In this document: in pieces, positions 46,289 to 59,200 of the stretch
Layout: every line of letters begins with the position of its first letter
Position numbering within the stretch: position 1 is the stretch's first letter
Source: Gerris lacustris
Lineage: Eukaryota; Arthropoda; Insecta; Hemiptera; Gerridae
NCBI GenBank assembly: GCA_951217055.1
Contig: OX578281.1
Coordinates: 13,734,447 to 13,798,446 of the forward strand
Reading direction: 5' to 3'
DNA length: 64,000 bases
Translations under genes and position numbers: made by a program
Notes under the pieces: model-generated
What the model was told of the DNA's origin: nothing
The model's database searches: none
What the model saw: only the letters and a program-made list of their open reading frames with translations

Positions 46289-48908
46289 GGCCAGGTACTT
46301 GTATAGTTCTGGTACTTATAACAGTTGGTACTTGTATAGGGTTTGGTTTTTGTATAGGAGCTGGTACAATATAATATGATATGATATAATATAATATGAT
46401 ATGATATAATATAATAAGTGCACTCTTAAAAAGAACTTGAATAATTCATATTGATTAGAAGGGGGGGGGGGGGGGTTACATAGCTTTACCTTCTAGAAAT
46501 ATGCTCTGAGGTGTGGTGTACGGGAAAGCTAAGAAGATCTAAGGCTGAGTAGGATTTAGCAATTAAAAATATGTATTATATCTGTATTTTTGCTAGGGAG
46601 AAAATTAAATGATCTTAAGTGAAGGTTCTACGACATTCTAAGATGTTATAGATTGCTTTAAAAAAAAGGAAAATATTTTTTATTGCGGATGGAGAAAGGC
46701 CGGGTTCGATTCCCCGCCGAGGAGAAGTCAATTTTATTATATATTTTAATCAAATGATCAATAGTAATTGAACGTATCCACCAAAAGTAGTAAATGGAAA
46801 ACACTGGGCTTAGTAATTATGAAATTATGGAAATTTCAACAACGAAGTTCAATAGAAATAGAGAGTATAGATTGCTTTAAAAAAAAAAGGAAAATATTTT
46901 TTATTGCGGATGGAGAAAGGCCGGGTTCGATTCCCCGCCGAGGAGAAGTCAATTTTATGATATATTTTAATCAAATAATCAATAGTAATTGAATGTATCC
47001 ACCAAAAGTAGTAAATGGAAAACACTAGGCTTAGTAATTATGAAATTAAGGAAATTTCAACAACGGAGTTCAATAGAAATAGGGAGTACAAAGGGGTTTC
47101 CTAGTGATGGTGTAATAAGAAATTATAGGAGGGGGGGGGAATATAGCTAACAATATGTTACTATTTATAAGTAAGAAATAGAGAGTACAAAGGGGTTTCC
47201 TAGTGATGATGTAATAAGAAATTATAGGAGAGGGGGGGGGGGGGGGGGGTGGAATAGAGCTAACAATATGTTACTACTTATAATTGTTGGTAGAGGGTTA
47301 AAGAAAATCATAAAATATATGGGAGTTTACTAATTTCAATGAAGAGGGGGGGGGGAGTGTGTCTAGGAATATGAGCAGAATTGCTAGAGAGGGGGTGTTC
47401 AGAGGGGGGGGGGGGGGTGTTCATCCATTTAAACTATAACCTAATCAAAGAAATCCGAAAAAACACTAAAGAAAACAGTTTTTTCAATTTATCTCAAGAA
47501 AAAAGAACTAACACAATTCAGTACATAACAATATTTACTACACTTTTCAAGAGCTTTTCTACGATATACATCATTATTTAAAATATTAATTTTGTCATTT
47601 GTACCATTGTACCCGGGGGTACCAAAATTATATTTCAATAAACAAACAATTCAAAAAGGCTTTAAATAACCAAATAAAGAATAATAAACCACTTTTAAAA
47701 TTTAAAAAATATTATATAACAACAAACATACAAATCGGTACAAAAGTACGTGTACCAATTTTTTTAAAAATAAATAAATAGTATAGTTTAAATGTACAAA
47801 TCAAGGGCTTTCAAATTATATACGAACCAATATTTAAATCGGATAAAAGTGGTCACTTGGTATAGGGTTTAAGAAAATTATAAATGATATGTGAGTTCAC
47901 GATTTCAATGAAGGGGGGAGAGCATCTAAGTATATGAGCAGGATTGCTAGAGAGGGGTTGTGCAAGGGGGGGGGGGGGGGTCATTCATTTGAAACCATAA
48001 ACTAACAGAAAGAAAACCATAAACCCTAAAGAAAACAGTTTTTTCAATTTATTTCAAGAAAAAATATTAATAAAACAATTGAGTACACACCAAGATGTTC
48101 AGGGGGGGGGGGGGGGGGAGGGTTGTTCATCCATTTAAACCATAAACTAATCTAGCAAATCCAAGAAATAACTAAAAAATAATTATTTTCAATTTATCTC
48201 GATAAAAAATAAAAATGACACAATTGACAATTATACAAATCAGTACAAAAGTACATGTACAATTTTTTTTAAAAATAAACAAATGAAAGAACTTCAATGT
48301 ACAAGTCAAGAGCTTTTAAATGATATGCGAACGAATATTTAAATCGAAAAAAAGTTGTCTCGTGACGTCACGTAACCACGGCAAGGTCGGGAAAAAGTTT
48401 ACTCTCAATTTCTCAGCAAATAGGACGAATTATAAACATATCAAGGTCTTGTTTTAAAGGGCATTAGTGTGAGATTTGAACCTAAAAATCAGAATTTAAA
48501 TCGGTCAATTATTACCAAAGATATGAGCGTTCAAAGACAAAAATGGAAAATTAAAAAACCAAAATAGCCTCATTTAGACTACAACCAATAAAGGTACGAA
48601 AAAATGACCTATGAACAAAAATGTAGATCTTTAAAAATCAGTACATGTTTGTTAAATCAGTTTTTCGCTACAATTAACCGTTAATTTTTAAAAAATTCCA
48701 ACACAGCTACGACGGTTTTTCTCATCTTAGGGGGGGAAGGAGGGGGAAAAGTAAACTTTTGGCAATTTTTCGGGTTCACAAACCACACATTCCGCATCGA
48801 ATGGCGAAAACCCCAACTCTCTAGCTATATCGGAAGTGGGTAAACATTTGTATACATGAGTGAGTGAGTGAGTCAGTGAGTTTCACATGGGGTTGTATAT
48901 ATAATTAG
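46241..48908. repeat. Tandem unit 1 (2.7 kb), G-tract rich
   Basis: Starts with a 48-bp GC-rich hairpin, then GTACTTGTATAG repeats, a TAATATGATATGA minisatellite, two blocks with GGCCGGGTTCGATTCCCC, two blocks of GAGTACAAAGGGGTTTCC with long G runs, and several GAATATGAGCAG-type blocks. It ends with (GAGT)n and CACATGGGGTTGTATATATA. All G runs (10-20 bases) are on the plus strand. No coding sequence. Confidence 0.85.
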
Positions 48909-51653
48909 ACTCGCCGGGTCGTCGTTCGGCCTACGGCCGAACTCCGCCCGACGAGTGGCCAGGTACTTGTATAGGTCTGGTACTTATAAGAGTTGGTACT
49001 TGTATAGGGTTTGGTTTTTGTATAGGAGCTGGTACAATATAATATGATATGATATAATATAATATGATATGATATAATATGATATGACATAATATGATAT
49101 GATATGATATAATATAATAAGTGCACTCTTAAAAAGAACTTGAATAATTCATATTGTTTAGAAGGGGGGGGGGGGGTTACATAGTTTTACCTTCTAGAAA
49201 TATGCTCTGAGGTGTGGTGTACGGGAAAGCTAAGAATATCTAAGGCTGAGTAGGATTTAGCAATTAAAAATATGTATTAAATCTGTATTTTTGCTAGGGA
49301 GAAAATTAAATGATCTTAAGTGAAGGTTCTACGACATTCTAAGATGTTATAGATTGCTTTTAAAAAAAGGAAATTTTTTTTTTTTGCGGATGGAGAAAGG
49401 CCGGGTTCGATTCCCCACCGAGGAGAAGTCAATTTTATGATATATTTTAATCAAATAATCAATAGTAATTGAATGTATCCTCCAAAAGTAGTAAATGGTA
49501 AAACACTGGGCTTAGTAATTATGAAATTATGGAAATTTCAACAACGGAGTTCAATAGAAATAGAGAGTATAGATTGCTTTAAAAAAAAAAAAAGGAAAAT
49601 ATTTTTTATTGCGGATGGAGAAAGGCCGGGTTCGATTCCCCGCCGAGGAGAAGTCAATTTTATGATATATTTTAATCAAATAATCAATAGTAATTGAATG
49701 TATCCACCAAAAGTAGTAAATGGAAAACACGGGGGGTAGTAATTATGAAATTATGGAAATTTCAACAACGGAGATCAATAGAAATAGGGAGTACAAAGGG
49801 GTTTCCTAGTGATGGTGTAATAAGAAATTATAGGAGAGGGTGGGGGGGGGGATATAGCTAACAATATGTTACTACTTATATGTAAGAAATAGGGAGTACA
49901 AAGGGATTTCCTAGTGATGGTGTAATAAGAAATGATAGGAGAGGGGAGGGGGGAATAGAGCTCACAATATGTTACTACTTATAAGTAAGAAATAGGGAGT
50001 ACAAAAGGGTTTCCTAGTGATGGTGTAGTAAGAAATTATAGGAGAGGGGGGGGGGGGAATAGAGCTAACAATATGTTACTACTTATAAGTAAGACATAGT
50101 GAGTACAAAGGGGTTTCCTAGTGATGGTGTAATAAGAAATTATAGGAGAGGGGGGGGGGATAATAGAGCTAACAATATGTTACTACTTATAATTGTTGGT
50201 AGAGGGTTAAAGAAAATCAAAAATTGGTATGGGAGTTTACAATTCCAATGAAGGGGGGGGGGGGGGGGAGTGTGTCTAGGAATATGAGCAGGATTGTTAG
50301 AGAGGGGGTGTTCAGAGGGGGGGGGGTGTTCATCTATTTAAACCATAACCTAATCAAAGAAATCCGAAAAAAACACAAAAGACAACAGTTTTTTCAATTT
50401 ATCTCAAGAAAAAAGAACTAACACAATTCAGTACATAACAATATTTACTACACTTTTCAAGAGCTTTTCTACGATATACATCATTATTTAAAATATTAAT
50501 TTTGGCATTTGTACCATTGTACCCGGGGGTACCAAAATTATATTTCAATAAACAAACAATTCAAAAAGGCTTTAAATAACCAAATAAAGAATAATAAACC
50601 AAGGGGTTTAAGAAAATTATAAATGATATGTGAGTTCACGATTCCAATGAAGGGGGGGGAGAACATCTAAGTATATGAGCAGGATTGCTAGAGAGGGGTT
50701 GTGCAGGGGGGGGGGGGGGAGGGGTCATTCATTTGAAACCATAAACTAACAGAAAGAAAACCATAAACCCTAAAGAAAACAGTTTTTTCAATTTATTTCA
50801 AGAAAAAATATTAATAAAACAATTGAGTACACACCATGATGTTCAGGGGGGGAGGGGGAGGATTTTTTATCCATTTAAACCATAAACTAATGTAGCAAAT
50901 CCAAGAAATAACTAAAAAATAATTATTTTCAATTTATCTCGATAAAAAATAAAAATGACACAATTGACAATTATACAAATCGGTACAAAAGTACATGTAC
51001 CAATTTTTTTAAAAATAAACAAATAAAAGAGCGTTAATGTACAAGTCAAGAGCTTTCAAATGATATGCGAACGAATATTTTAATCGAAAAAAAGTTGTCT
51101 CGTGACGTCACGTAACCACGGCAAGGTCGGGAAAAAGTTTACTCTCAATTTCTCAGCAAATAGGACGAATTATAAACATATCAAGGTCTTGTTTTAAAGG
51201 GCATTAGTGTGAGATTTGAACCTAAAAATCAGAATTTAAATCGGTCAATTATTACCAAAGATATGAGCGTTCAAAGAGAAAAATGGAAAATTAAAAAACC
51301 AAAATAGCCCCATTTAGACTACAAACAATAAAGGTACGACAAAATGACCTATGAACAAAATTGTAGATCTTGCAAAATTAGTACATGTTTGTTAAATCAG
51401 TTTTTCGCTACAATTAACCGTTAATTTTTAAAAAATTCCAACACAGCTACGACGGTTTTTCTCATCTTAGGGGGGGAAGACGAAGGAAAAGTAAACTTTT
51501 GGCAATTTTTCGAGTTCACAATGCGGACATTGCGCATCGAATGGCGAAAACCCCAACTCTCTAGCTATAGCGGAAGTGGGTAAACATTTGTATACATGAG
51601 TGAGTGAGTGAGTGAGTGAGTCAGTGAGTTTCACAGGGGGTTGTATATATATT

Positions 51654-51654
<1 letters not shown>
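48909..51654. repeat. Tandem unit 2 (2.75 kb)
   Basis: Direct copy of unit 1, from the hairpin (48909-48956) to the (GAGT)n end. Differences: the GAGTACAAAGGGGTTTCC/G-run block is present four times rather than two, and a segment matching about 47692-47860 is missing near 50600. The two units therefore differ by gain and loss of internal repeats. Confidence 0.85.

Positions 51655-51723
<69 letters not shown>
51655..51723. repeat. (TA)n microsatellite
   Basis: About 69 bp of TA repeats at the far end of the tandem duplication, mirroring the tract at 46150-46240. Confidence 0.95.
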
Positions 51724-51728
<5 letters not shown>

Positions 51729-51781
51729 TCAAGTAGTCTGCTATCATAAGTGAGAAATAAGAGCGTTGATGGAGGTATCTT

Positions 51782-52010
51782 AATGAATAAAAAGAAACAG
51801 TCTCTCTACTAACGTAAAACGTGACTTACGTTAGTCTCTGACATCGTATGACTCGCCCTCTACATTTTTTCTTTGTATAATATAATGTTAATGTATCCCT
51901 AGTTATACTTAAATCGGCACTGATGATGGCTTTATAAAAGCCGAAAGCTGCTTTGATAAATAAACAAGTATTTTCTTCCGTGGAGAGACTGATCCTTTTT
52001 ATTCATTATC
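51782..52010. repeat. Inverted repeat enclosing a hammerhead-like motif
   Basis: Arms AATGAATAAAAAG..CAGTCTCTC (51782-51810) and complement (51983-52010). Inside are a CTAACGTAA/TTACGTTAG hairpin and the motif at 51920-51946. Possibly the terminal part of a retroelement. Confidence 0.6.
51920..51946 (+). ncRNA. Hammerhead-ribozyme-like core (candidate, imperfect)
   Basis: CTGATGA (51920-51926), one extra T, a stem GGCTTT-ATA-AAAGCC, then GAAA (51943-51946). This is the order of the hammerhead core CUGAUGA-stem II-GAAA, as carried by many Penelope-like elements. The extra T between core and stem II and the weak stems I and III argue against full activity. Confidence 0.3.
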
Positions 52011-52028
52011 AAAAGTAAGTACTCATAT

Positions 52029-52089
52029 TATACTAAACCAATCTTGCTTTTTTTTATTAATATGAAAAATGCAAGATTGGTTTAGTATA
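52029..52089. repeat. Short inverted repeat, 19-bp arms
   Basis: TATACTAAACCAATCTTGC at 52029-52047 and its exact complement at 52071-52089, around a T-rich loop. Confidence 0.9.
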
Positions 52090-52239
52090 CTCATCTATAA
52101 GTCAACAATAGCAACAATAAATGTTTTTTTTTGGAACGAGGTTCCTTATGGCACATTTTCCGTTCAGCCCGGGAGTGAATCCAAAAAAAAAAACGACCAT
52201 AATCACCGTCACAAAATCTAGCGTCACGAAATAAAAAAG

Positions 52240-52720
52240 ATTTCTACCAATTACGATAACTTGAGTAAAAGATGACCGAGTTAGTTGAAATTTGGTACAC
52301 ATGTTCATTTTACCAATGCCCAGGCTGACTTTGTTGGACAACTTTATCCGCCCAAGCGTTCACGCGAAACGCTCGCGTAAACGTAAGCATAAATTTAAAA
52401 TTAGACTTAATAACTTAACTTCATCTATTTAATGAGACAAACAACTTTTTTACATAAATTTTTTTTAGGAAAATGAACATCGACACTGCTATGATGAAGT
52501 GATAAAGATCGCTAAATTTATCAAAGCGGACCTAAACGTTTAAAATAGATAAAACAACGTTTTTACTGATATATTACGTTCCAACGTAACGATTTTAATA
52601 AAACTTCTTATATGTATACATCGTCTAAAGTACAAATGAAACAGGCACATCAAATTTCAACCTGATACAAGCAGACGTTTTTGAGTAGGCAAGAGATATA
52701 TTTTTTAATGTATTAAATTA
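52240..52720 (+). repeat. Family H interspersed repeat, copy 1
   Basis: Shares with 61310-61620: ACGATAACTTGAGTAAAAG, GTTCATTTTACCAATGCCCA, TCGCGTAAACGT and AACTTCATCTATT. No coding region. Confidence 0.65.
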
Positions 52721-52879
52721 GTAGGCCGGGTAGGTAAAACAGTTCTTTTCACTCCGGCTATATACTACAAACATACTTTTTAACTATAAACTCATCATGA
52801 TTAACGTTTTTCTCAATATTCAATACATATTTATTGTAATGCGCTTGCTTTAATGATACAAATAATGCTTCTTGTTTCT

Positions 52880-53170
52880 TTTAATTTTTGCCTTAACTAG
52901 GTGAGCGCAGAAGGTTGAAACTTATATGGGACCAATAATGGGCTAATCATGATCTATAAATTTCATTAAAATCGGACGTGTAGTTTTTAAGATATGTTCG
53001 TTCACAAAGATATAGCGACTGACTGACAGATAGACACAGAACCAAAAATGTTCTCTGATGTCTGAGGCGGATTTCTGTCTTGGAATTTTTGAAATCGGAG
53101 ACCTACATTTTTCGTTCTTCAGAACGATCACATAGCTTCCGTTACCTTCGATAAGCTCGGAAGCAATAAA
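52880..53170 (-). repeat. Family B, copy 6 (partial)
   Basis: Minus strand, from the GCTTCCGAGCTTATCGAAGG head at about 53165 back to CTTCTGCGCTCA near 52900. Only the 5' half is present. Confidence 0.75.
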
Positions 53171-53276
53171 CAAATCAAACAATGCCTTTAACCGTATTAA
53201 GATGATCAGTGTGCTCAGTTTTTAAAAATAAATCAGACTACAGTCCCTCCTTCTTTATCCAGTTTTGTTTTTTGAA

Positions 53277-53367
53277 ATTCAATTTTTAAGTTTTTGGTAG
53301 TTTTCATACTACGGAAAGTTAAATTTTAATTTAAATCAAATTATAATTATTATTAACTACGGGAAAC
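53277..53367 (-). repeat. SINE-1 tail fragment
   Basis: Contains the 3' half of SINE-1 (AACTACGGGAAACAGAC to AATTCAATTTTTAAG on the plus strand) without the tRNA-like head. Confidence 0.7.
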
Positions 53368-54267
53368 AGACGATTGTTTTTTGTAGAATTCAGGCTTTTA
53401 GGACTATACATATTTATTATATATCCCCTCAATCCTTAGGGTATGCAATACACTATATTGATGGTTGGGTCGCGGTAATGTTAAGGAGAAATTTATAAGG
53501 GCGCGGCATTAAAAGTCCAGTCATGCACCATGACTTAATGAGCGAATTTTCAAAGAAATCTGCGGATTATTAGCTTATGATAATATTGGAAAATTTTGGT
53601 TTAGAATTTGCATGGGTGAAAAAAAAATTTGGTACACAGGGGTACGAGGTACAAAAGTCAAAATCGTATTTACCCTTCAAGATGCATGTCGTTGGAAAGC
53701 TCTTTAAGAGTACAGTAATTGTTGTTATGTACACTTTTATCATATTTTCACATAAAAGGGGGGTAAAATGGAAAAAACACGTTTTTTGACCCTAAATGGT
53801 CAAAATTTGACCCCTAAATGAACTCCAAAAATTCTGGCCAACGAACTCATCCTTTCTTTTGATATTATTGACATTTTAAAATTTGTTTGAAATTTTTAAG
53901 TGCATGCTAAGGGGAGATATCGTCTGGAGTGACACATATATACATATATACATACATATATACATACATACATAAAAAAAAGTGTTAAATTTTAGGAATC
54001 GATTCAGAATGGTCTAAAACGGATTTCCATGGAAAAAATTTTCAAAAATTCGCATTACAAAAATTTTGAAGCCATTGCAATAGCGTAATTTTCTTTGAAA
54101 ATTCGCTAAAAGGTTGGAAACTCTAATCTAGACCTTGATTTCAGGCGTGTTTCGACTAAGCTACCCACCTACACCTCATCCCCTCATTATTATTATGATT
54201 AATGTTATCATCATGCATGGGAACAGAATTTTTAGGGAACAATGATTAAGCATTGTTGAGTATTACC

Positions 54268-54302
<35 letters not shown>

Positions 54303-55099
54303 AAATTCAACATGTAAAAATATGAAAGCAAAACTAGTTATGCAATCCTGTATATTTGAATTTTTTTCTATATGGTATAAAAAGTTTTTTTTTAGGTGAA
54401 GTCCTTAAAAAAATGAAATGAAGAAGTGCGATGGGAGTAAAGTACAGGCTCTTGACCGAGTCTCAACGTCTAAAACACTCCTTGACTTTATTCCCCCAGT
54501 CCACCATTTTTCTAACAAGAGTTCTTTTTTTTTATTTTATCCCATAAACCTCGAGCTTGCACCAAGGACAGGAGGGGAAGCCTCTTACCCAATGAATTCT
54601 TTCCTCTCTCTTTTCACTCCTCGTTTTCAACTCAGCTCTTGACATCGTGCGAAAATTTTGCTGAAAGAAAACGTAAAAAAATGTCAAAAGGGAGCAGTGT
54701 GGAGCCAAGCCCTTAATTTCGAGGGGCAACTTTGTCCCTATAAACCTGCTTTTTTTGGACTCGAAAAAAAGGGTTGAGGAGGCATTGAAGAGACTGCTTT
54801 CAAAATTATTCATGATTAATCTTGGGTTCTACATAAACCTTAGACACAAACAACATATTAATACAGAATCTACCTCCGTATAATATTCTCACTAAAAATA
54901 TATAAAAATTTACTTTTTATATTCATTAATTAAAAAAAATTAAAAAAACCATTAATAACTCTGAAGGAAATTACTAATAAATTCCTTTTCACGTTGTTAA
55001 CTTTTATTTTTAAATCTGCTTAACTAAATTAATTTTCAACTAAATGGTGCGATTTTCTAACATAAATTTGAATTTATATAAGATTATAATAATTTTAAA
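53368..55099. other. Unassigned sequence
   Basis: Includes a tandem ATACATACATA patch near 53937-53972 and a poly(A) of about 30 at 54271-54300. Frames at 53577, 54418 and 54532 show no recognisable domain. Confidence 0.4.
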
Positions 55100-55740
55100 A
55101 AAATTGACTGCCAATTAGATTGGCTTCCTCAAAGAAATCACGGGCATCGTCTGTGGGTCAATCTTTAACTATCTACCAATTCTGAGCAAATTCGGTTCGT
55201 TATAACCGATTTTGAAGAAAAAGAAATTAATTGAGAAATTTATATTTGTCGAATTTTTACGTTTGCGCATGCGCAGTGGCTACATTCATACGGGACTATA
55301 TAACCTGCACAATCCCTGAAAATTTTATCAAAATGGGATGAAAATTTTGGAAGTTATGAGAGGGGCTAGGATCTCAAGCTTGTGCATGCGCAGAGGCTAA
55401 ATTCATATGACGTCATCATACTTACGATTTAGCAAAATTTGATAATAGTTAATGTGCGCAGTCGGTTGAAATTAATATGAAGCCATAAATGTGCCAATTA
55501 TGACGTACCATCGAAATTTCGTGTTAATGGTACCAGTAGTTTTTAAGATATGTTAGTTTGTAAAATTATCCGACTGACCGAAAGACAGTCACAAGATGAT
55601 TAATCACGACATCACTGTCAAACAGACACAAAATCGCTAATGTCTGAAATGGATGTGTGTCCAAGATTTTTTTTAAATCGAAGACTTTAAAAAATTGTTT
55701 TTTAGAACGCTCACAACGCTTTAAATGAAACGGAAACGCA
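55100..55740 (-). repeat. Family B, diverged copy 7
   Basis: Minus strand: AGCGTTGTGAGCG and GTCTTCGAT near 55700, GACAGTGATGTC, AAACTACTGGTACC, CAATTATGACG inverted, ending at CCAATCTAATTGGCAGTC near 55100. More diverged than the other copies and with its own insertions. Confidence 0.5.
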
Positions 55741-56016
55741 TGGCATAGTTAATGTAAATAGAAGAAAGAAAAAATAATCACAGAAAATTAGGACAGGTGA
55801 TTTGCCCTAACATCGGGCTCACTAAACGTAATGGAATTATTATAAATGAGTTAATTAGAAGTTAGTATATAAATCAGTTAAGAAATCTGGCTTATTACGT
55901 TCTAACTATTGTATGGAAAATTGATTTAATTTTTTGTCTGAATACCGTATTTTTGTGTACGGTAATAAATTAATTATCGTGCTCGATCCCGACTAAGAAT
56001 TAACGTATGTTTACGG

Positions 56017-56200
56017 TGTTGAAGAAAAAAAGGAACTTTACATAGATATATATAACGAAAACGATACGTCTCACGCACACTGTATTTTTTAATAATCTGT
56101 ACAAACATAATGTAGCAACTGTCAACCTAACATTTTGACATTCCAAAATATAAACAATACCAAAATACCCTAGAGGCTTCAACTAGTTTATTTTTCAACA
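56017..56200 (-). repeat. Copia element 3' LTR
   Basis: 184 bp, TGTTGAA...TTCAACA with TG...CA ends that form a short inverted repeat. A TATATATA lies within. Reads the same as the other LTR. Confidence 0.95.
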
Positions 56201-56210
56201 GCCTCCTTTG
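56201..56210 (-). other. Copia polypurine tract
   Basis: On the minus strand CAAAGGAGGC lies directly before the 3' LTR, about 10 bp after the gag-pol stop. Confidence 0.8.
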
Positions 56211-56218
56211 AAGACTCT

Positions 56219-59200
56219 TCAACTTTTCCTTTCTGCAGAGGAACTCCTAACGCCTAGTAGATACCGCAGTCTGCCGAACATTGAGGTCTCCAACGGTTTA
56301 GTCAAAATGTCAGCTCTCTGCTCTTGACTTGGTACATACTTGAGAGTGAAGTCCCCATTTCTCACTTTCTCTCTAACAAATTTGTACCTAACATCAATGT
56401 GCTTCGTCCTCATGTGAAACTGCTGGTTATTGATGTACTGTATGCAACTTTGGTTATCCACAAAAATAACTGGAGCTGACACGTCTGCTCCCATGTCTTT
56501 GAATAGCCTTCGCAACCAAATACTTTCCTTAGCTGCTTCAGATGTTGCCATAAATTCAGCTTCTGTTGTGGACAAAGCTACGGAATTCTGTTTCTTACTA
56601 AGCCAAGAAATCGGTCCACCGTTATAATAAGATACGACTCCAGACCTTGAGCGTCGTGTCTCCTTACAGCCAGCATAATCTGCTTCAGAGTAAACTTTGA
56701 GTCCATCAACCTTCCTGTTAGAATAGATAATTCCTAAATCTGATGTGCTGTTCAAATACTTGAGAATATGCTTCACGCGAGTCCAATCCAACTGATTTGG
56801 CTTTTCAAGACTTTGAGAAACAATACTCACAGCATACGATATATCGGGTCGCGTACACACTGCCAGATAAAGCAAGCTCCCTACTGCTGCTCTATATTGT
56901 GTTCGACCACTCGCATCCAAAAAATATTCCTCTTCACTAGTTGCATTTACTTCTCCCTTGGTAATGGGCACAGTTGCTGACCGACCGTTTTCTTGACGAA
57001 ACTTTTTCACAATTCTTTGAGCATAGTTCTTCTGATTTATAAATATAGAACCATCCTGGTAATGCTCGATTTCAATGCCAAGATAATGTTCCAGTGGCCC
57101 AGATCTCATTTTAAACTCATTAGACAGTTCCTTCAAGAAATTGTCAAGATCACTCTCGTCTTCTGCAGCAACAATCCCATCATCAACGTATATGCCAACA
57201 ATCAATTTGTGATTTGGTTTGACTCTTACAAACAGGCATGGATCTCCATCGCTTTCTTTCAGTCCATAGCGCCGAAGAAAATCTGAAAATCTTTTATTCC
57301 AGCACCTGGGTGCTTGTTTCAGACCATATAAACTTTTCACTAATTTACATACACGGGTAGTTCCATCGCTAAATCCTTCCGGCTGGTGCATGTAAATTTC
57401 TTCGTCCAAATGTCCATACAAGAAAGCTGTCTCTACGTCTAATTGACACAAATGCATCCCGTCACGAGCAGAAAGTGCTAAAAGAGCTCTAATACTATCA
57501 TACCTCACAACTGGGCTGAATGTTTCATTGTAGTCAATACCAGAAACCTGCGTATAACCTTTCGCAACCAACCTGGCTTTGAAACGATTAACAGTTCCGT
57601 CTGGACGCTTTTTGACTCGAAATACCCACCGACAGTTAATAGCCTTTTTCTCTTTCGGTAACTCTACTAACTTCCACGAGTTATTGTTCTTTAAGGATGC
57701 AATTTCAGCTTTCATTGCCTCCTGCCACTGGACATTCTCTTCTGAATTAACCGCATCTCGGTAAGTTTCCGGTTCAATGATGTCAGCGGAAGCACACATA
57801 TTCCTCATCATTTCGTAATCATCGTACCGTATTGGAGGTCTAAGATCATCTCTTGGTCGAAGATTATACCGGGGAGGACTCAAAACAGGGTCAATATCGA
57901 GAGCCTCCTCAATCTGATGACTATTAGTAGACAAATTATCCTCAACATCATCTTCCACGATAGCATCGATAATAGTCCTTCTTTTGTCCAATATCAGCTC
58001 TGTTGGTTCTGTGCTCTGACTTTTCGCTGTGACCTTGTTTATTTCAGAAGTTTTCTCGTCAAAAATCACATTCGTTGAAAGAACGACATCTCTTTTTGCT
58101 GGAAGATAGACTCGATAACCATCGTAGCCACTGTATCCTACAAGCACACCTTTCAGTGATTTACCATCGAGTTTCCTTCTTCTACTGGCCGGAACATGTA
58201 CATAACATATGGAACCAAAAGTTTTCAAATGCTTTATTGATGGAACTTTATTGAACCACACTTCATACGGTGTTTTATTTGCAGTACTACTCTTCCCGGT
58301 GTGATTCAGGATATACGCAGCCGTCGACACGGCTTCAGCCCACAGATTATTTGGTAGACTTGCAGATTTTAACAGGGTGCGTGCCATTTCCATGAGTGTC
58401 CTGTTTTCCCGCTCAGCAGCACCATTCTGCTCATGTGTGTAAGGCATCACAATGCGTAACCGTATCCCACAATCGTTCAACATCTTCTTCACAGCTTGGT
58501 TATTAAATTCTCCTCCTCCATCGGTTAGTAACTCCTTAATTTTGATTCCGTCTTGTTTTGATCTTTGGAGAAATGTTTGAATAGCACCGAAAGTATCTGA
58601 CTTATTCTTCAAAAAGAAAACCTCTCGATATCGGGAAAAGTCATCTTTTAACACTAAGAAATATTTACTACCTCCCAAAGACACATCTCCTGGTTCACAT
58701 AAATCCGAATGGATTGTTTCACCAGTAACCGTAGCTCTAACCAGTCTAGACTTAAAACTTCTTCTAGCTTGTTTTCCTACAACGCAAGCCTCACAGAAGA
58801 ATTTCTCGTTTATAAATTTAATATTTCTATGGTTCAAAAATTGTTTAACATGTTTCATACCCTGATGTCCTAGTCGCTCGTGCCAAAATCTGATGTTTAA
58901 TGGTTTTTCTTCTAGTAGACAACTCTTCTGACCAGCAACAGCAGAAACTGGAGTTTTCTGTTTGACAGGCTGTATTTGAAGTTCTAAGTGTCCACCTCTA
59001 ACCTTAGCTTCCATTAAGGTCCGTTTCTCACCTTCAAAATAAAATTTTGCAGTCTTTGTATCAGCATTGCACACGTGACTTACACCTTTTGACATTGACT
59101 GTACAGACGAAAAACAATTTCTAACGAGACCAGGAACATAGAGAACATCGGTGAACGTAAGCACTCTACCGTTCACTTTAGACTTGACGTCTACACTACC

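Noticed and set aside
46768..46992. Frame repeated at 49473-49697
   Set aside because: Its conservation is explained by the recent tandem duplication; the protein is low-complexity and crosses a T-arm-like DNA motif.
56430..57764. Plus-strand frames inside the copia gag-pol
   Set aside because: Antisense shadows of the long coding frame.
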